Assembly (NCBI RefSeq): GCF_902499045.1
Contig: NZ_CABVPL010000009.1
Span: forward strand, 62,001 to 126,000
Direction of reading: 5' to 3'
Length of the DNA: 64,000 nucleotides
Source of the DNA: Burkholderia latens
GTDB lineage: Bacteria > Pseudomonadota > Gammaproteobacteria > Burkholderiales > Burkholderiaceae
The notes beneath the pieces were generated by a model, which saw only the letters and a list, made by a program, of their open reading frames with translations, was not told the origin of the DNA and did not search any database. The number at the start of each line of letters is the position of its first letter. The first letter of the stretch is position 1. Positions 1-10,293 of this stretch are shown here, piece by piece. A program made the position numbers and the translations under genes.

Positions 1-866
1 GTATCGAGCAGCGTCATGCAGTCGCGCGCGGTACCGATCATCCCCGCGCCGCCCGACGGCCATGCGGACGCGTCGAGCGCGCGCGCCGGCGCGAAGCGGA
101 TGCCGACCGTGCCGTCGTACACCGGTACGAGATCGTCGTCGGCCATCCGGCGCGGCACGCCCGACGTACTGACGTAAGGCGTCGCCAGCCGCGCGGCGTC
201 GTGCGTGAAAAATGCCGTGTCGGTCATCCCGAGCGGCGTCGTCACGAGCGCCGCCACGGCCTCGGCGAGCGGCCGGCCGTCGACCGCCTCGATCAGCGCG
301 CCGACCACGTCGGTCGCGAGCGAGTAGTCCCACGACGTGCCGGGCGCGAACCGCAGCGGCACGCTGCCGATGCGCCGGACGTTCTCCGCGAGCGATGGTC
401 CCGCGCCGTCCATTCCGTCGGACACGCCCGCGCGCGCATACGGCCCGTCGTCATCGGCTTCGAGGAAGCGGTAGCCGAGCCCGGCCGTGTGCGACAGCAG
501 ATGACGCAGCGTGATGTCGGCAGGCGTGCCGTCCGCGAGCGTCGGTGTGAAAGCCGGCAACCAGCGCGCGACGGGCTCGTCGAGTCCGATCTTCGCTGCG
601 GCGACCAGCCGCATCGCAGCGGCCGTCACGATCGGCTTGGATACCGAAGCAAGCCGGAACAGCGCGTCCTCGCGCATCGGCGCGCCGGCTTCGCGATCGG
701 CGAGCCCGGCCGCGCGCGCATAACGCAATTCGCCGTCGCGTGCGACCAGCACGACTGCGCCGACCACGCGTGCGTCGGCCAGCGCACGATCGAGCACGGC
801 ATCGAGCCGGGCGCGCAGTGCAACGTCCGGTTCGGCGCGGCGGGCGGTGACAGGCAGTGACGACAT
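1..866 (-). CDS. Serine hydrolase of the beta-lactamase/EstB family (C-terminus outside window)
   Basis: Penicillin-binding-protein-like serine hydrolase of the class C beta-lactamase superfamily, probably an esterase of the EstB type. The start ATG is at 866 and the frame is open to the window edge, so about 288 residues are present and the C-terminus is missing. The SxxK nucleophile motif is visible as S74-V-S-K77 (LASVSKP), and a Tyr-Ser-Leu motif (Y181) stands where beta-lactamases have YxN, a change typical of the esterase branch. HLLSHTAGL, conserved in this family, is at about 122-130. There is no obvious signal peptide, favouring a cytoplasmic enzyme. It is divergent from the LysR gene at 980, which is likely its regulator. 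The substrate cannot be told from sequence. Confidence 0.85.
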   Translation of the reverse strand, partial: MSSLPVTARRAEPDVALRARLDAVLDRALADARVVGAVVLVARDGELRYARAAGLADREAGAPMREDALFRLASVSKPIVTAAAMRLVAAAKIGLDEPVARWLPAFTPTLADGTPADITLRHLLSHTAGLGYRFLEADDDGPYARAGVSDGMDGAGPSLAENVRRIGSVPLRFAPGTSWDYSLATDVVGALIEAVDGRPLAEAVAALVTTPLGMTDTAFFTHDAARLATPYVSTSGVPRRMADDDLVPVYDGTVGIRFAPARALDASAWPSGGAGMIGTARDCMTLLD

Positions 867-979
867 GGCGTGACCTCGAATAGTGAAGGAACGCCCATCG
901 TAGGAAGCCGGCGCGAGAAGAAAAACCGGGTTAGAGTTCCGGACAATCCGGACATCGGTGTCCGCAATCGGGAACCTGC

Positions 980-1864
980 ATGGAAAATCTTGGCGGCTTC
1001 GTCGTGTTCGTCCAGGTCGCGGAAACGCGCAGCTTCGTCGCGGCAGGCCGGGCGCTCGGACTGTCGGCGTCGGCGATCGGCAAGCGCATCGCACGCCTCG
1101 AGGCACGGCTGAACGTGCGGCTCTTTCACCGCAGCACGCGCAGCATCACGCTGACGGCCGAAGGTGCGCGATTCCTCGAACGATGCCGGCGCGTGATCGC
1201 CGAAATCGACGCGGCCGAGCGGGAATTGACGCAGAGCGTCGAGGCGCCGCGCGGGCGGCTGCGCGTGAGCCTGCCGACGATCGGCACGCTGCTGCTGCCG
1301 GTGCTCGCCGATTTCATGACCGCGTATCCGGACATCGAGCTCGACATCGACTTCAGCGACCGGCTCGTCGACGTGGTCGACGAAGGCTTCGACGTGGTGC
1401 TGCGCACCGGCCACCCGACCGATTCGCGGCTGTCGTCGCGGCTGCTCGGCCACTTCCGCCAGCACCTGGTCGCGTCGCCCGACTATCTCGAACGGCGCGG
1501 CACGCCGCGCACGCCGGCCGATCTCGCGCAGCACCGCTGCCTGCATTACCGGTTCCCGAGCAGCGGCAAGCTCGAGGTCTGGCCGCTGCGCGCGCCGCGC
1601 ACCGGCACGCTGCCGGCGTTGCCCGTGTCGATGGTCAGCAACAACGCGGAGACGCGCCTTTGCTTCGCGCTGCGCGGGCTCGGCATCGCGTGCCTGCCCG
1701 AGTTCTTCGTGCGCGACGCGCTGGACGACGGCCGGCTGCGCGCGGTGCTCGACGACCACGTCGCAAGCCGCACGCCGTTCTACGTGCTATGGCCGTCGGG
1801 CCGCCATCCGATGCCCAAGCTGCGCGCGTTCGTCGACCACATGGCCGAGCACCTGCCGTTGTAA
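980..1864 (+). CDS. LysR-family transcriptional regulator
   Basis: DNA-binding regulator of 294 residues, the normal LysR length. The N-terminal winged helix-turn-helix covers about residues 1-60 (FVQVAETRSF, then LGLSASAIGKRIARLE as the helix-turn-helix core) and the periplasmic-binding-protein-like effector domain follows from about residue 90. The start at 980 gives the usual short N-terminus (MENLGGF). It belongs to the group of LysR proteins often found divergent to the gene they control. The 113-bp gap to the serine hydrolase start (866) must hold both promoters, so regulation of that gene and itself is the simplest inference. It converges with the ABC ATPase gene, 14 bp away. Confidence 0.92.
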   Translation: MENLGGFVVFVQVAETRSFVAAGRALGLSASAIGKRIARLEARLNVRLFHRSTRSITLTAEGARFLERCRRVIAEIDAAERELTQSVEAPRGRLRVSLPTIGTLLLPVLADFMTAYPDIELDIDFSDRLVDVVDEGFDVVLRTGHPTDSRLSSRLLGHFRQHLVASPDYLERRGTPRTPADLAQHRCLHYRFPSSGKLEVWPLRAPRTGTLPALPVSMVSNNAETRLCFALRGLGIACLPEFFVRDALDDGRLRAVLDDHVASRTPFYVLWPSGRHPMPKLRAFVDHMAEHLPL

Positions 1865-1878
1865 CCGGCGAGCGGCCT

Positions 1879-2988
<1,110 letters not shown>

Positions 2989-3061
2989 GATCTGTCTCCG
3001 TTCGTTCGTGATGCTTGATGTGTGATGCGCCGCGGCGGCGCGGCGCGATCGTTCGTCGCCG

Positions 3062-3775
3062 CTAGCCCGGCAGCACGGCGCCCGTCGCCTGCCAGCGCGC
3101 GACGTAGCCGGGCAGCTCGTGCATGTCGTCGAAGACGTGACGCGCGCCGATTCCGCGCAGCGCGTCGATCTGCGCGGCCGACGCATGCCCGCCGCCGACG
3201 AAGCCGAGCACGGTCATGCCGGCCGCGGCGGCCGCGGTAATGCCCGTCACGCTGTCCTCGACGACGAGGCACTGCGCGGGCACCGCGCCGAGCGCGCGGG
3301 CGGCCGCCAGATACACGTCGGGCGCGGGCTTCGGCCGCGCGACGGCGTCCGCGCAGAACAGCCGGTCGCCGAAGAAGCGCGCGAGGCCGGTGCGCGCGAG
3401 CGCCGCTTCGACGTACGCGCGGTAGCTGTTGCTCGCGCACGCGGTCGTCATGTCGATCGCCGCGAGCGCCGCATCGATGCCGTCGACCATCGGCGCGTTG
3501 ACGGCCGCGGCCTCGACCGCGCGACGGATCGCGTCGACGTCGTCGGCCGACAGCGTGCGGCCGACGGCTTCGCTCGCGCCGGCCAGCACGCGCTCGATGC
3601 GCAGTCCGAGCAGCGGCATCACCGCCGGCCGCGCATCGACGCCCGGCCAGCGCGCATCGAGTTCGCGCACGATCACGTCGGCGGCGACGGCCTCGCTGTC
3701 GATCAGCACGCCGTCGCAATCGCAGATCAGCACGTTGACGCCATGACCCGTCGCGCCTTTGCCGGCCGCGCTCAT
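3062..3775 (-). CDS. HAD-family phosphatase of the sugar operon
   Basis: Haloacid dehalogenase superfamily phosphohydrolase, 237 aa, subfamily IA (beta-phosphoglucomutase/YfbT-like). Motif I is [11 protein letters not shown] with the nucleophile Asp19 and acid Asp21; motif II is the CASNS around residue 115; motif III/IV are the [10 protein letters not shown] and VVEDSVTG segments. It overlaps the upstream permease gene by the ATGA arrangement (permease stop 3772-3774, this start 3773-3775), so the two are translationally coupled. Located inside a polyol uptake operon, it may act on a sugar or polyol phosphate formed during hexitol breakdown, for example to relieve phosphate-stress; that is inference. 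Substrate unknown. Confidence 0.88.
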   Translation of the reverse strand: MSAAGKGATGHGVNVLICDCDGVLIDSEAVAADVIVRELDARWPGVDARPAVMPLLGLRIERVLAGASEAVGRTLSADDVDAIRRAVEAAAVNAPMVDGIDAALAAIDMTTACASNSYRAYVEAALARTGLARFFGDRLFCADAVARPKPAPDVYLAAARALGAVPAQCLVVEDSVTGITAAAAAGMTVLGFVGGGHASAAQIDALRGIGARHVFDDMHELPGYVARWQATGAVLPG

Positions 3776-4623
3776 TTGACCGCCCCGAACGTGAGTCCGC
3801 GCACCAGCTGCTTCTGCGACAGCCAGCCGACGATCAGGATCGGCGCGACCGCGAGCAGCGACGCCGCGGACAGCTTCGCCCAGAACAACCCTTCGGGGCT
3901 CGAGTACGACGCGATGAACACGGTGAGCGGCGCCGCGTTGGAGCTCGACAGGTTGATGCTCCAGAACGCCTCGTTCCACGACAGGATCACGAGCAGCAGC
4001 GCGGTCGACGCGAGCCCCGGCAGCGCCATCGGCATCAGCAGGTAGACGATCTCCTGCCACGTCGACGCGCCGTCGATGCGCCCGGCTTCGAGGATGTCCT
4101 TCGGAATCTCGTTGAAGTACGTGAAGGTCATCCACACCGCGATCGGCAGATTGATCAGCGTGTACACGATCACGAGGCCCGACACGGTGTCGAGCAGCCC
4201 CGCGTTCTTCCACAGCAGGTAGATCGGCACGAGCACGCCGACCGACGGCATCATCTTCGTCGACAGCATCCACAGCAGCACCTTCTGCGTGCGGTGATTC
4301 GGGAAGAACGCCATCGCGTACGCGGCCGGCACCGCGAGCAGCAGCGAGATCGCCGTGACGCCCGCCGAGATCAGCACCGAGTTCCACGCGAACGAGAAGT
4401 AGTTGCTGCGCGCGAACACCTCGCGGAAGCTGTCGAGCGTCGGCATGAAGAACAGCGTCGACGCATACGCCTGCTGCTCGGTCTTGAACGCGGTGATCGC
4501 CATCCAGAAGATCGGGAAGAACAGCAGCAGCGCGATCAGCCACGCGAGCGCGCCGGGCAGCGCGCGCCGCACGAGCTCGAACGGAGCCGGCGCGCGACGG
4601 CCTTCGATAGTCAGGTCGCTCAT
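3772..4623 (-). CDS. Polyol/sugar ABC transporter permease (MalG/SmoG type)
   Basis: Inner-membrane permease of 283 aa with six predicted membrane segments, the first at about residues 25-45 (LPGALAWLIALLLFFPIFW). The EAA loop that docks to the ATPase is present as EAGRIDGAS, followed by the conserved LPxxLPG-like PMALPG. The start at 4623 overlaps the stop of the upstream permease gene (4620-4622) as ATGA, and its own stop overlaps the HAD gene start the same way, so three genes are translationally coupled. Sequence type fits the mannitol/sorbitol transporter permease MtlG/SmoG. Confidence 0.92.
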   Translation of the reverse strand: MSDLTIEGRRAPAPFELVRRALPGALAWLIALLLFFPIFWMAITAFKTEQQAYASTLFFMPTLDSFREVFARSNYFSFAWNSVLISAGVTAISLLLAVPAAYAMAFFPNHRTQKVLLWMLSTKMMPSVGVLVPIYLLWKNAGLLDTVSGLVIVYTLINLPIAVWMTFTYFNEIPKDILEAGRIDGASTWQEIVYLLMPMALPGLASTALLLVILSWNEAFWSINLSSSNAAPLTVFIASYSSPEGLFWAKLSAASLLAVAPILIVGWLSQKQLVRGLTFGAVK

Positions 4624-5564
4624 TTTTCGTACTCTCCCTTCAGGTTGCGCGCGAGCATCCGCACCAGGAAGAACGACACGACGTTCGCGACCACGACGGC
4701 GATGATCCCGCCCGCGGATGCGAGGCCGACGTCGAACTGCTGCAGGCCGAGCGCGTAGATCAGATACGACAGGTTGGTCGTCGCGTCGCCCGGGCCGCCG
4801 CCCGTCGTCGTGTAGATTTCCGCGAAGATCGACAGCAGGAAAATCGTCTCCATCATCACGACCACGGCGATCGCGCGCTTCATATGCGGCAGCGTGATGT
4901 AGAAGAACATCGCGATCGGGCCCGCGCCGTCGATGCGCGCGGCTTCCTTCTGCTCCTGGTCGAGCGACTGGATCGCGGTGAACAGGATCAGGAACGCGAA
5001 CGGCAGCCACTGCCACGCGACGATCATGATCACCGCGGTGAGCGGGTAATCGGCGAACCAGTCGACGGGCGTCATCCCGAGCGCGCGCATCGCGTTCGCG
5101 ACGAGGCCGTACACCGGATGCAGGATCATGTTCTTCCAGATCAGCGCGGCGACCGTCGGCATCACGAAGAACGGCGCGATCGCCAGCAGCCGCGCGATGC
5201 CCTGCCCGTAGAACGTACGGTCGAACAGCACGGCCATCAGCACGCCGCCGATCACCGTGATCGCGAGCACCGCGCCGATCAGCACGAGCGTGTGCCAGAT
5301 CGCGGGCAGGAACGACGGATCGGTCGCGAGGAAGCGGTAGTTGTCGAGCCCGGCGAAACCCTTCACGTCCGGGTTCAGCAGGTTGTAGCGCGACAGCGAA
5401 TACCAGATCGTCATCGCGAGCGGGATCGACATCCACAGCAGCAGCACCGCGACGGACGGAGACACGAGCCAGCTCGCGCCGCGCGCGCGGCGGGGCGCGC
5501 CCGGCGGCGGCGACGCGTCGCCGACCGACGGCGCGTGGCTCAGGGGAAGACGTAAATGACGCAT
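4620..5564 (-). CDS. Polyol/sugar ABC transporter permease (MalF/SmoF type)
   Basis: Inner-membrane permease of 314 aa, partner of the permease encoded at 3772-4623. The EAA motif reads EAARIDGAGPIAMFF, and the first membrane segment is SPSVAVLLLWMSIPLAMTIW near residue 35-55. The start at 5564 is preferred to an in-frame start at 5678 because a strong GGAGGG ribosome site precedes it; the longer version would only add an Arg-rich stretch. A 113-bp gap separates it from the binding-protein gene. In many such operons the binding protein is made in excess of the permeases, and a hairpin in that gap could serve this, but I do not see a convincing one. Confidence 0.92.
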   Translation of the reverse strand: MRHLRLPLSHAPSVGDASPPPGAPRRARGASWLVSPSVAVLLLWMSIPLAMTIWYSLSRYNLLNPDVKGFAGLDNYRFLATDPSFLPAIWHTLVLIGAVLAITVIGGVLMAVLFDRTFYGQGIARLLAIAPFFVMPTVAALIWKNMILHPVYGLVANAMRALGMTPVDWFADYPLTAVIMIVAWQWLPFAFLILFTAIQSLDQEQKEAARIDGAGPIAMFFYITLPHMKRAIAVVVMMETIFLLSIFAEIYTTTGGGPGDATTNLSYLIYALGLQQFDVGLASAGGIIAVVVANVVSFFLVRMLARNLKGEYEK

Positions 5565-5677
5565 GATCGGAGTCCCTCCGGTTGAGGCGCGGGCACGAAC
5601 GGCCCGCCCGCGTTTGCTGCTTCGGCGACGTGCACCGCGCGCGGCAGCGCACGGTGCGAGCCGCATTACTTGCCGCA

Positions 5678-7003
5678 TTACTTCTTGTAGCCGGCCTGCC
5701 GCACTGCGCGGTCGGCGGCGGCCTGGCCCGCGGCGAGCGCCTGGTCGACCGACATCTGGCCGGCCACCGCACCCGCGATCGCCTGCCCGACCACCGTGCC
5801 GAACGACTGGAACTCAGGAATCCCGACGTACTGCACGCCCGTGTACGGCACCTTCTTCAGCGACGGATCGTTCGGATCGGCCGTCTCGATCGCCTTCAGC
5901 ACGAAGTCCGAGAACGGCGCGGCGGCCTTGTACTCGGCGCGCTGATACGTGGACGCACGCGTGCCCGGCGGCACCGACGCCCAGCCCTCGTCCTTGCCGA
6001 CCATCTCGATGTACTGCTTCGACGTCGCCCACGCGATGAACTTGCGTGCGGCGTCCTGCTGCTTCGACGTCTTCGGCACGGCGAGCGCCCATGCCCACAG
6101 CCAGTGCGAGCCCTTCGGCGTGGCGGCGACCGGCGCGGCCGCGAAACCGATCTTGTCGGCGACCTGCGACTGCTGCTTGTTGTACAGCATCCCGGCGGCG
6201 ACCGTCGCGTCGATCCACATCGCGCACTTGCCCGATGCGGTGAGCGTCAGGTTCTCGTTGAAACCGTTCGAGCTCGCACCCGGCGGGCCGTTCTTCTTCA
6301 GCAGGTTGACGTAGAAATTGATCGCCTTCTTCCATTCGGGCGACGTGAGCTGCGCGTTCCAGTTCTCGTCGAACCAGCGGCCGCCGAACGTGTTCACGAC
6401 CGTCGACACGTACGCCATGTTCTCGCCCCAACCGGCCTTGCCGCGCAGGCAGATCCCGTAGGTGCCCTTCGACTTGTCGGTGAGCTTGTCCGCGAACTCG
6501 GCGATCTGGTCGTAGGTCGGCTGGTCGGGCATCTTCAGCCCCTTCGCCGCGAACAGGTCCTTGCGGTAGAACGTCATCGAGCTTTCGACGTAGAACGGTA
6601 GCGCATACAGCTGGCCGTTGTACGACAGGCTGTCGCGCGCGGTCTTCACGATGTCGTTCAGGTCGTAGTCGGCGGGCAGGCCCGTCATCGGCGCGAGCCA
6701 GCCGCGCTTGCCCCACTGCGGCGTCTCGTAGGTGCCGATCGCCATCACGTCGAACTGGCCGCTGCCGGTCGTGATGTCGGTGGTCGCGCGCTGGCGCAGC
6801 ACGTTCTCCTCGAGGATCACCCAGTTCAGCTTGATGTCCGGGTTCGCCTTCTCGAACGCCGGCGACAGCTTCTTCAACTCGATCATGTCCGGGTTGTTCA
6901 GCGTCGCGATCGTCAGCGTGCCGGCGGACGCCGCGCACGCGGCCGTCGCGAGCGCGGCTCCGGCGAAGCAGCGTACGGCGGCATCGAGCATCTTTCGTTG
7001 CAT
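5678..7003 (-). CDS. Polyol/sugar ABC transporter substrate-binding protein
   Basis: Periplasmic solute-binding protein, 441 aa, family 1 (MalE-like; PF01547/SBP_bac type). A Sec signal peptide occupies about residues 1-27, ending AACAASAG before TLTIATLNN. The DMIELKKLSPAFEKANPDIKL segment is characteristic of the mannitol/sorbitol binding-protein group (SmoE/MtlE). It captures the polyol for the two permeases (3772-5564) and ATPase (1879-2988). A 96-bp gap separates it from the GatZ-type gene upstream, long enough for an internal promoter. The exact ligand (sorbitol, mannitol or galactitol) is not visible; the catabolic genes favour galactitol. Confidence 0.92.
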   Translation of the reverse strand: MQRKMLDAAVRCFAGAALATAACAASAGTLTIATLNNPDMIELKKLSPAFEKANPDIKLNWVILEENVLRQRATTDITTGSGQFDVMAIGTYETPQWGKRGWLAPMTGLPADYDLNDIVKTARDSLSYNGQLYALPFYVESSMTFYRKDLFAAKGLKMPDQPTYDQIAEFADKLTDKSKGTYGICLRGKAGWGENMAYVSTVVNTFGGRWFDENWNAQLTSPEWKKAINFYVNLLKKNGPPGASSNGFNENLTLTASGKCAMWIDATVAAGMLYNKQQSQVADKIGFAAAPVAATPKGSHWLWAWALAVPKTSKQQDAARKFIAWATSKQYIEMVGKDEGWASVPPGTRASTYQRAEYKAAAPFSDFVLKAIETADPNDPSLKKVPYTGVQYVGIPEFQSFGTVVGQAIAGAVAGQMSVDQALAAGQAAADRAVRQAGYKK

Positions 7004-7099
7004 GGCATGTCTCCTGTGATTGTTCGAACTGTCGTCGGTGTTGCGTCGTGCGTACTGCGTATTGCGTGTGTCGTGTTGCTGCGTTTCCTTCGCGGCCGG

Positions 7100-8458
7100 T
7101 CATCCCGGCCGCTGCATCCCGCACGCGCGCGCATAGTGCGCGATCACGTCGCGTATCCGGTGGCGCACCCATGCGCGCGGCTCCTTCGCAAGGCCGCCCG
7201 CGCGGCACGCCGCGTACACGTCCGGCAGCCACTGCGCGACGAGCGTTTCCGGCACCGGCTGTCGCGCGAGGTTGTCGAACAGCTGCTCGACCGCCGCCGC
7301 GACGGCCGGGTGCAGCCAGTAGTAGCGGATCCGGTCGCTGTAGCCGAACTGGCGCGCGAGCCGCTGCTCGGTCTCGTCGCCGCGGTAGTACGGCGCCCAG
7401 TGTTCGGGCTGGGCGCGCATCGCGGCGTCGACGACGTCGCGCAGGCGCGAACGCTGCGCGACCTCGCCGATCAGCGCATCCTCGATGAAGGTGAGCGCGA
7501 ACAGCGCCTCACGCAGCGCGAAGGTCAGCGCGGGGCCGACCTTCAGCACCGCGAAATGATCGCGCACGAGCGCGGCGAGCGCGGCTTCGGTCTGGTAGTC
7601 GGTCGAATGCGCTTCGAATACGAGGCGCGGCGTGCGCAGGATGCTCGCGCCGAGCGATGCGGCCTTCGCGCTGTCGTAGTCGAGCACGTGGCGATCGTCG
7701 AAATCGACGCCCGGCTGCGCGACGACCGCGACCACGCGCGTCCATGCGTCGTCGAGCCCCGCCGCCGCGAACGCGCCGCGGTGCGCGTCGAGCGTCGCGG
7801 CAATGCTGTCGCTGCGCGTGACCGCGATCCGCGCGATCGCGGCGCCGTCCGCATCGCCGTCGCCGGCCACTTCGCCGCCCGGCGTCGGCACCTCGGTGCC
7901 GATCACGTAGACGGGCGCGACGCCGGCGCGCAATGCCGCGTCTTCCGCGGCGCGGCACAGCTCGGCCGCACGCGCGGCAATCGTGCGATCGTCGAGCCGC
8001 GCCGGATCGTCCGCGCACGCCATGCTCGCGTCGAGATGGATCTTCTCGAACCCGGCTTCGACATACGCCGCGACCATCGCAGCCGCTTCGCGCATCGCAT
8101 CGGCCGCGCGGCGGTGCCGCCACGGGTTCGGGCCGAGATGATCGCCGCCGAGCACGAGCGCCGACGGCGCGAGCCCGCAGCGCTGCGCGATCGCATCGAC
8201 GTCGCGACGGAAGTCGGCGGGCGTCATGCCCGTGTAGCCGCCGAGATGGTTCACCTGGTTGCAGGTCGCCTCGATCAGGAGCGGCGAGCCGTCGGCGCGC
8301 GCGGCCTCGCATGCGGCCTCGAGCACGAGCCGGTGCGCGCTGCAGATCGAATAGATGCCGCGCTGCGCATCCGCGCGGTTCGCATCGAAGATCATCCGCA
8401 GCACGGTCTGCGCGTGCGCGGTGCGCGGGCGCTCGGCGATGGTCGTCAGGCCGGGCAT
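7100..8458 (-). CDS. gatZ: GatZ/KbaZ-family protein, probable D-tagatose 6-phosphate 4-epimerase
   Basis: 452-aa member of the GatZ/KbaZ family (PF08013). Family hallmarks are GIYSICSAHRLVLEAA near the start, EATCNQVNHLGGYTGM around residues 65-80, the GGDHLGPNPW stretch and HLDASMACADDP. In enterobacteria the family was called the non-catalytic partner of tagatose-bisphosphate aldolase, but in Agrobacterium the GatZ of a galactitol operon was shown to be a D-tagatose 6-phosphate 4-epimerase giving fructose 6-phosphate. No GatY/KbaY aldolase is encoded here, which favours the epimerase role. The start at 8458 overlaps the kinase stop by 13 bp. The preceding kinase and SDR supply tagatose 6-phosphate. 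Confidence 0.85.
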   Translation of the reverse strand: MPGLTTIAERPRTAHAQTVLRMIFDANRADAQRGIYSICSAHRLVLEAACEAARADGSPLLIEATCNQVNHLGGYTGMTPADFRRDVDAIAQRCGLAPSALVLGGDHLGPNPWRHRRAADAMREAAAMVAAYVEAGFEKIHLDASMACADDPARLDDRTIAARAAELCRAAEDAALRAGVAPVYVIGTEVPTPGGEVAGDGDADGAAIARIAVTRSDSIAATLDAHRGAFAAAGLDDAWTRVVAVVAQPGVDFDDRHVLDYDSAKAASLGASILRTPRLVFEAHSTDYQTEAALAALVRDHFAVLKVGPALTFALREALFALTFIEDALIGEVAQRSRLRDVVDAAMRAQPEHWAPYYRGDETEQRLARQFGYSDRIRYYWLHPAVAAAVEQLFDNLARQPVPETLVAQWLPDVYAACRAGGLAKEPRAWVRHRIRDVIAHYARACGMQRPG

Positions 8459-9402
8459 GCGACACCTCGTTCGGTCAGGAAGCGGTCGATCTCGGCCGCA
8501 CTGCTGTTGCCCTCCATCGGGCCGCGCCGCGTGACCGCGATCGCGCCGGCCGCGTTCGCGCGGCGCAGCGCGACGTCGATCGGCCGGCCCGCGACGAGGC
8601 TCGCGACCAGCGTGCCGCCGAAGCAGTCGCCGGCGCCGGTCGGATCGACTTCGTCGACGGAATAAGCCTGCACGTCGATGCGGCTCGCCCGATCGAACGC
8701 GACACTGCCGGCCGCGCCGCGCTTGAGCACGATGCGCTCGAGCAGCGGGTGCGTCGCGAGCAGGCCCGCGATCGCGCGTTCGGCCGGCTGCGGCCCGCAG
8801 AAGAACGGCAGGTCGGCCTCGCTCGGCAGGAACAGGTGGCACGCGGCGAGCATCGCGTCGAGCGCCGCGCGCATCGGCCGGAAGCTCAGCATCTCGGGCC
8901 GCACGTTCGGGTCGAACGACACTTTCGCGCCGGCGCGCGCCGCCTCGATCACGCCGCGCTGCACGGCCGCGATCGCCGATTCGCTCGTCAGCGACGAGCC
9001 CATCACGTGGAAGTAGCGGCAGCCGTCGAACATCGCGGTGTCGACGTCGGATGCGTCCACGCACGCTGCCGCGCTGGTGGACAGGCTGAACACGAAGCTG
9101 CGCGAGCCGTCGTCACGATACGCGACGAACGCGGTGCCGGTCGGGCGCGCGACGCGGCGAATGCGCGCGACGTCGACGCCGTCGCGTTCGAGTCGTGCGA
9201 CGATCGCGTCGCCGAACGCATCGCGGCCGACGCAGCCCGCGTACGCGACGCGCGCGCCGAGCCGCGCGGCCTGGTCGGCGAAGATCGCCGGCGCGCCGCT
9301 GGGGAACGGGCCCGCGAACAGGCCCGGCGCATCGAAGCCCTGACCGCGCTCCGCAGCGACGAATTCGGCCAGCAGTTCGCCGGCAACCACGATCTCGGCC
9401 AT
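8446..9402 (-). CDS. PfkB-family sugar kinase (probable D-tagatose kinase)
   Basis: Ribokinase/PfkB-family carbohydrate kinase, 318 aa. The C-terminal signature DPTGAGDCF lies at 253-261 with catalytic base Asp259; the N-terminal glycine motif is GPFPSGAPAIFADQAARLG (residues 31-49) and the phosphate-binding region SFDPNVRPE is at 162-170. Placed between a polyol dehydrogenase and GatZ, its most economical role is phosphorylation of D-tagatose at C6; fructose or another ketose is possible. The stop overlaps the GatZ gene start by 13 bp, implying coupling, and a 72-bp gap follows the SDR gene upstream. Confidence 0.88.
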   Translation of the reverse strand: MAEIVVAGELLAEFVAAERGQGFDAPGLFAGPFPSGAPAIFADQAARLGARVAYAGCVGRDAFGDAIVARLERDGVDVARIRRVARPTGTAFVAYRDDGSRSFVFSLSTSAAACVDASDVDTAMFDGCRYFHVMGSSLTSESAIAAVQRGVIEAARAGAKVSFDPNVRPEMLSFRPMRAALDAMLAACHLFLPSEADLPFFCGPQPAERAIAGLLATHPLLERIVLKRGAAGSVAFDRASRIDVQAYSVDEVDPTGAGDCFGGTLVASLVAGRPIDVALRRANAAGAIAVTRRGPMEGNSSAAEIDRFLTERGVACPA

Positions 9403-9474
9403 CAGGCGTGCCCTCGTGCGGCGGCGGCCGCGTGCAGCGGATCCACCCGGATTGCGCGTGCGAGCGGCGGCATT

Positions 9475-10251
9475 TCAGCTCATCCAGTTGCCGCCGTCGA
9501 CGTTCAGCGTCTGGGCGGTGATGTAGTCGGCGTCGGCCGACGCCAGGAACAGCGCGGCGCCCGTGAGGTCGCCCGGCACGCCCATGCGGCCGAGCGGCAC
9601 GGCTTCGCCGACGAGCCGCTTCTTCTCGCCGAGCGGCCGGTTCTCGTAGCGGGCGAAGAGCGCATCGACCTGCTCCCACATCGGCGTGTCGACCACGCCC
9701 GGCGCGATGCCGTTCACGTTGATCCGGTGCGGCGCGAGCGCGAGCGCGGCCGACTGCGTGTAGCTGATCACCGCGGCCTTGGTCGCGCAGTAGTGCGAAA
9801 CGAGCGCCTCGCCGCGCCGCCCCGCCTGCGATGACATGTTGATGATCTTGCCGCCGCGGCCCTGCTCGACCATCCGCTGCGCAACAGCTTGCATCAGGAA
9901 GAACAGCCCTTTCACGTTGACCGCGAACAGCCGGTCGAACACGTCCCAGGATTCGTCGAGGATCGGGCGCATGTCGAACAGCGCCGCGTTGTTGAACAGG
10001 ATGTCGACGCCGCCGAAACGCTCGACGGCGGTCGCGACGATGCGCGCGATGTCGTCACGGCGCGTGACGTCGGCGGTGACGGCCACCGCGCGGCCTGGGT
10101 TCGCCTCGATCAGCCGAGCGAGCGAGCCGCTCGCGGGCTTCAGGTCCACCAGCACGCAACGCGCGCCCTCGTCCAGATAGCGTTGCGCGACCGCTTCGCC
10201 GATGCCGCTTGCCGCGCCCGTCAGGATCGCGACCTTGTCTGCCAGTCTCAC
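9475..10251 (-). CDS. smoS: SDR polyol dehydrogenase (L-iditol/sorbitol/galactitol 2-dehydrogenase)
   Basis: Classical short-chain dehydrogenase of 258 aa. The nucleotide motif TGAASGIG is at 11-18, Asp36 at the end of beta-2 indicates NAD preference, NNAA at 87-90, and the catalytic Ser140/141, Tyr154 and Lys158 (YCATK). The C-terminal NVDGGNWMS and the IINMSSQAGRRGEALV block match the Rhodobacter polyol dehydrogenase SmoS closely, an enzyme oxidising sorbitol to fructose and galactitol to tagatose. First gene of the operon; the promoter must lie in 10252-10579. The name is by resemblance to SmoS. Confidence 0.85.
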   Translation of the reverse strand: MRLADKVAILTGAASGIGEAVAQRYLDEGARCVLVDLKPASGSLARLIEANPGRAVAVTADVTRRDDIARIVATAVERFGGVDILFNNAALFDMRPILDESWDVFDRLFAVNVKGLFFLMQAVAQRMVEQGRGGKIINMSSQAGRRGEALVSHYCATKAAVISYTQSAALALAPHRINVNGIAPGVVDTPMWEQVDALFARYENRPLGEKKRLVGEAVPLGRMGVPGDLTGAALFLASADADYITAQTLNVDGGNWMS

Positions 10252-10293
10252 TGGTTGTCTCCGGTTCGTTCTGCTGCACGAAGGTCGCGAGGT

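Noticed and set aside
6998-8665. 555-codon plus-strand frame opposite the GatZ-type gene
   Set aside because: Antisense shadow; the minus-strand gene has the family motifs and overlaps the kinase gene as expected for an operon.
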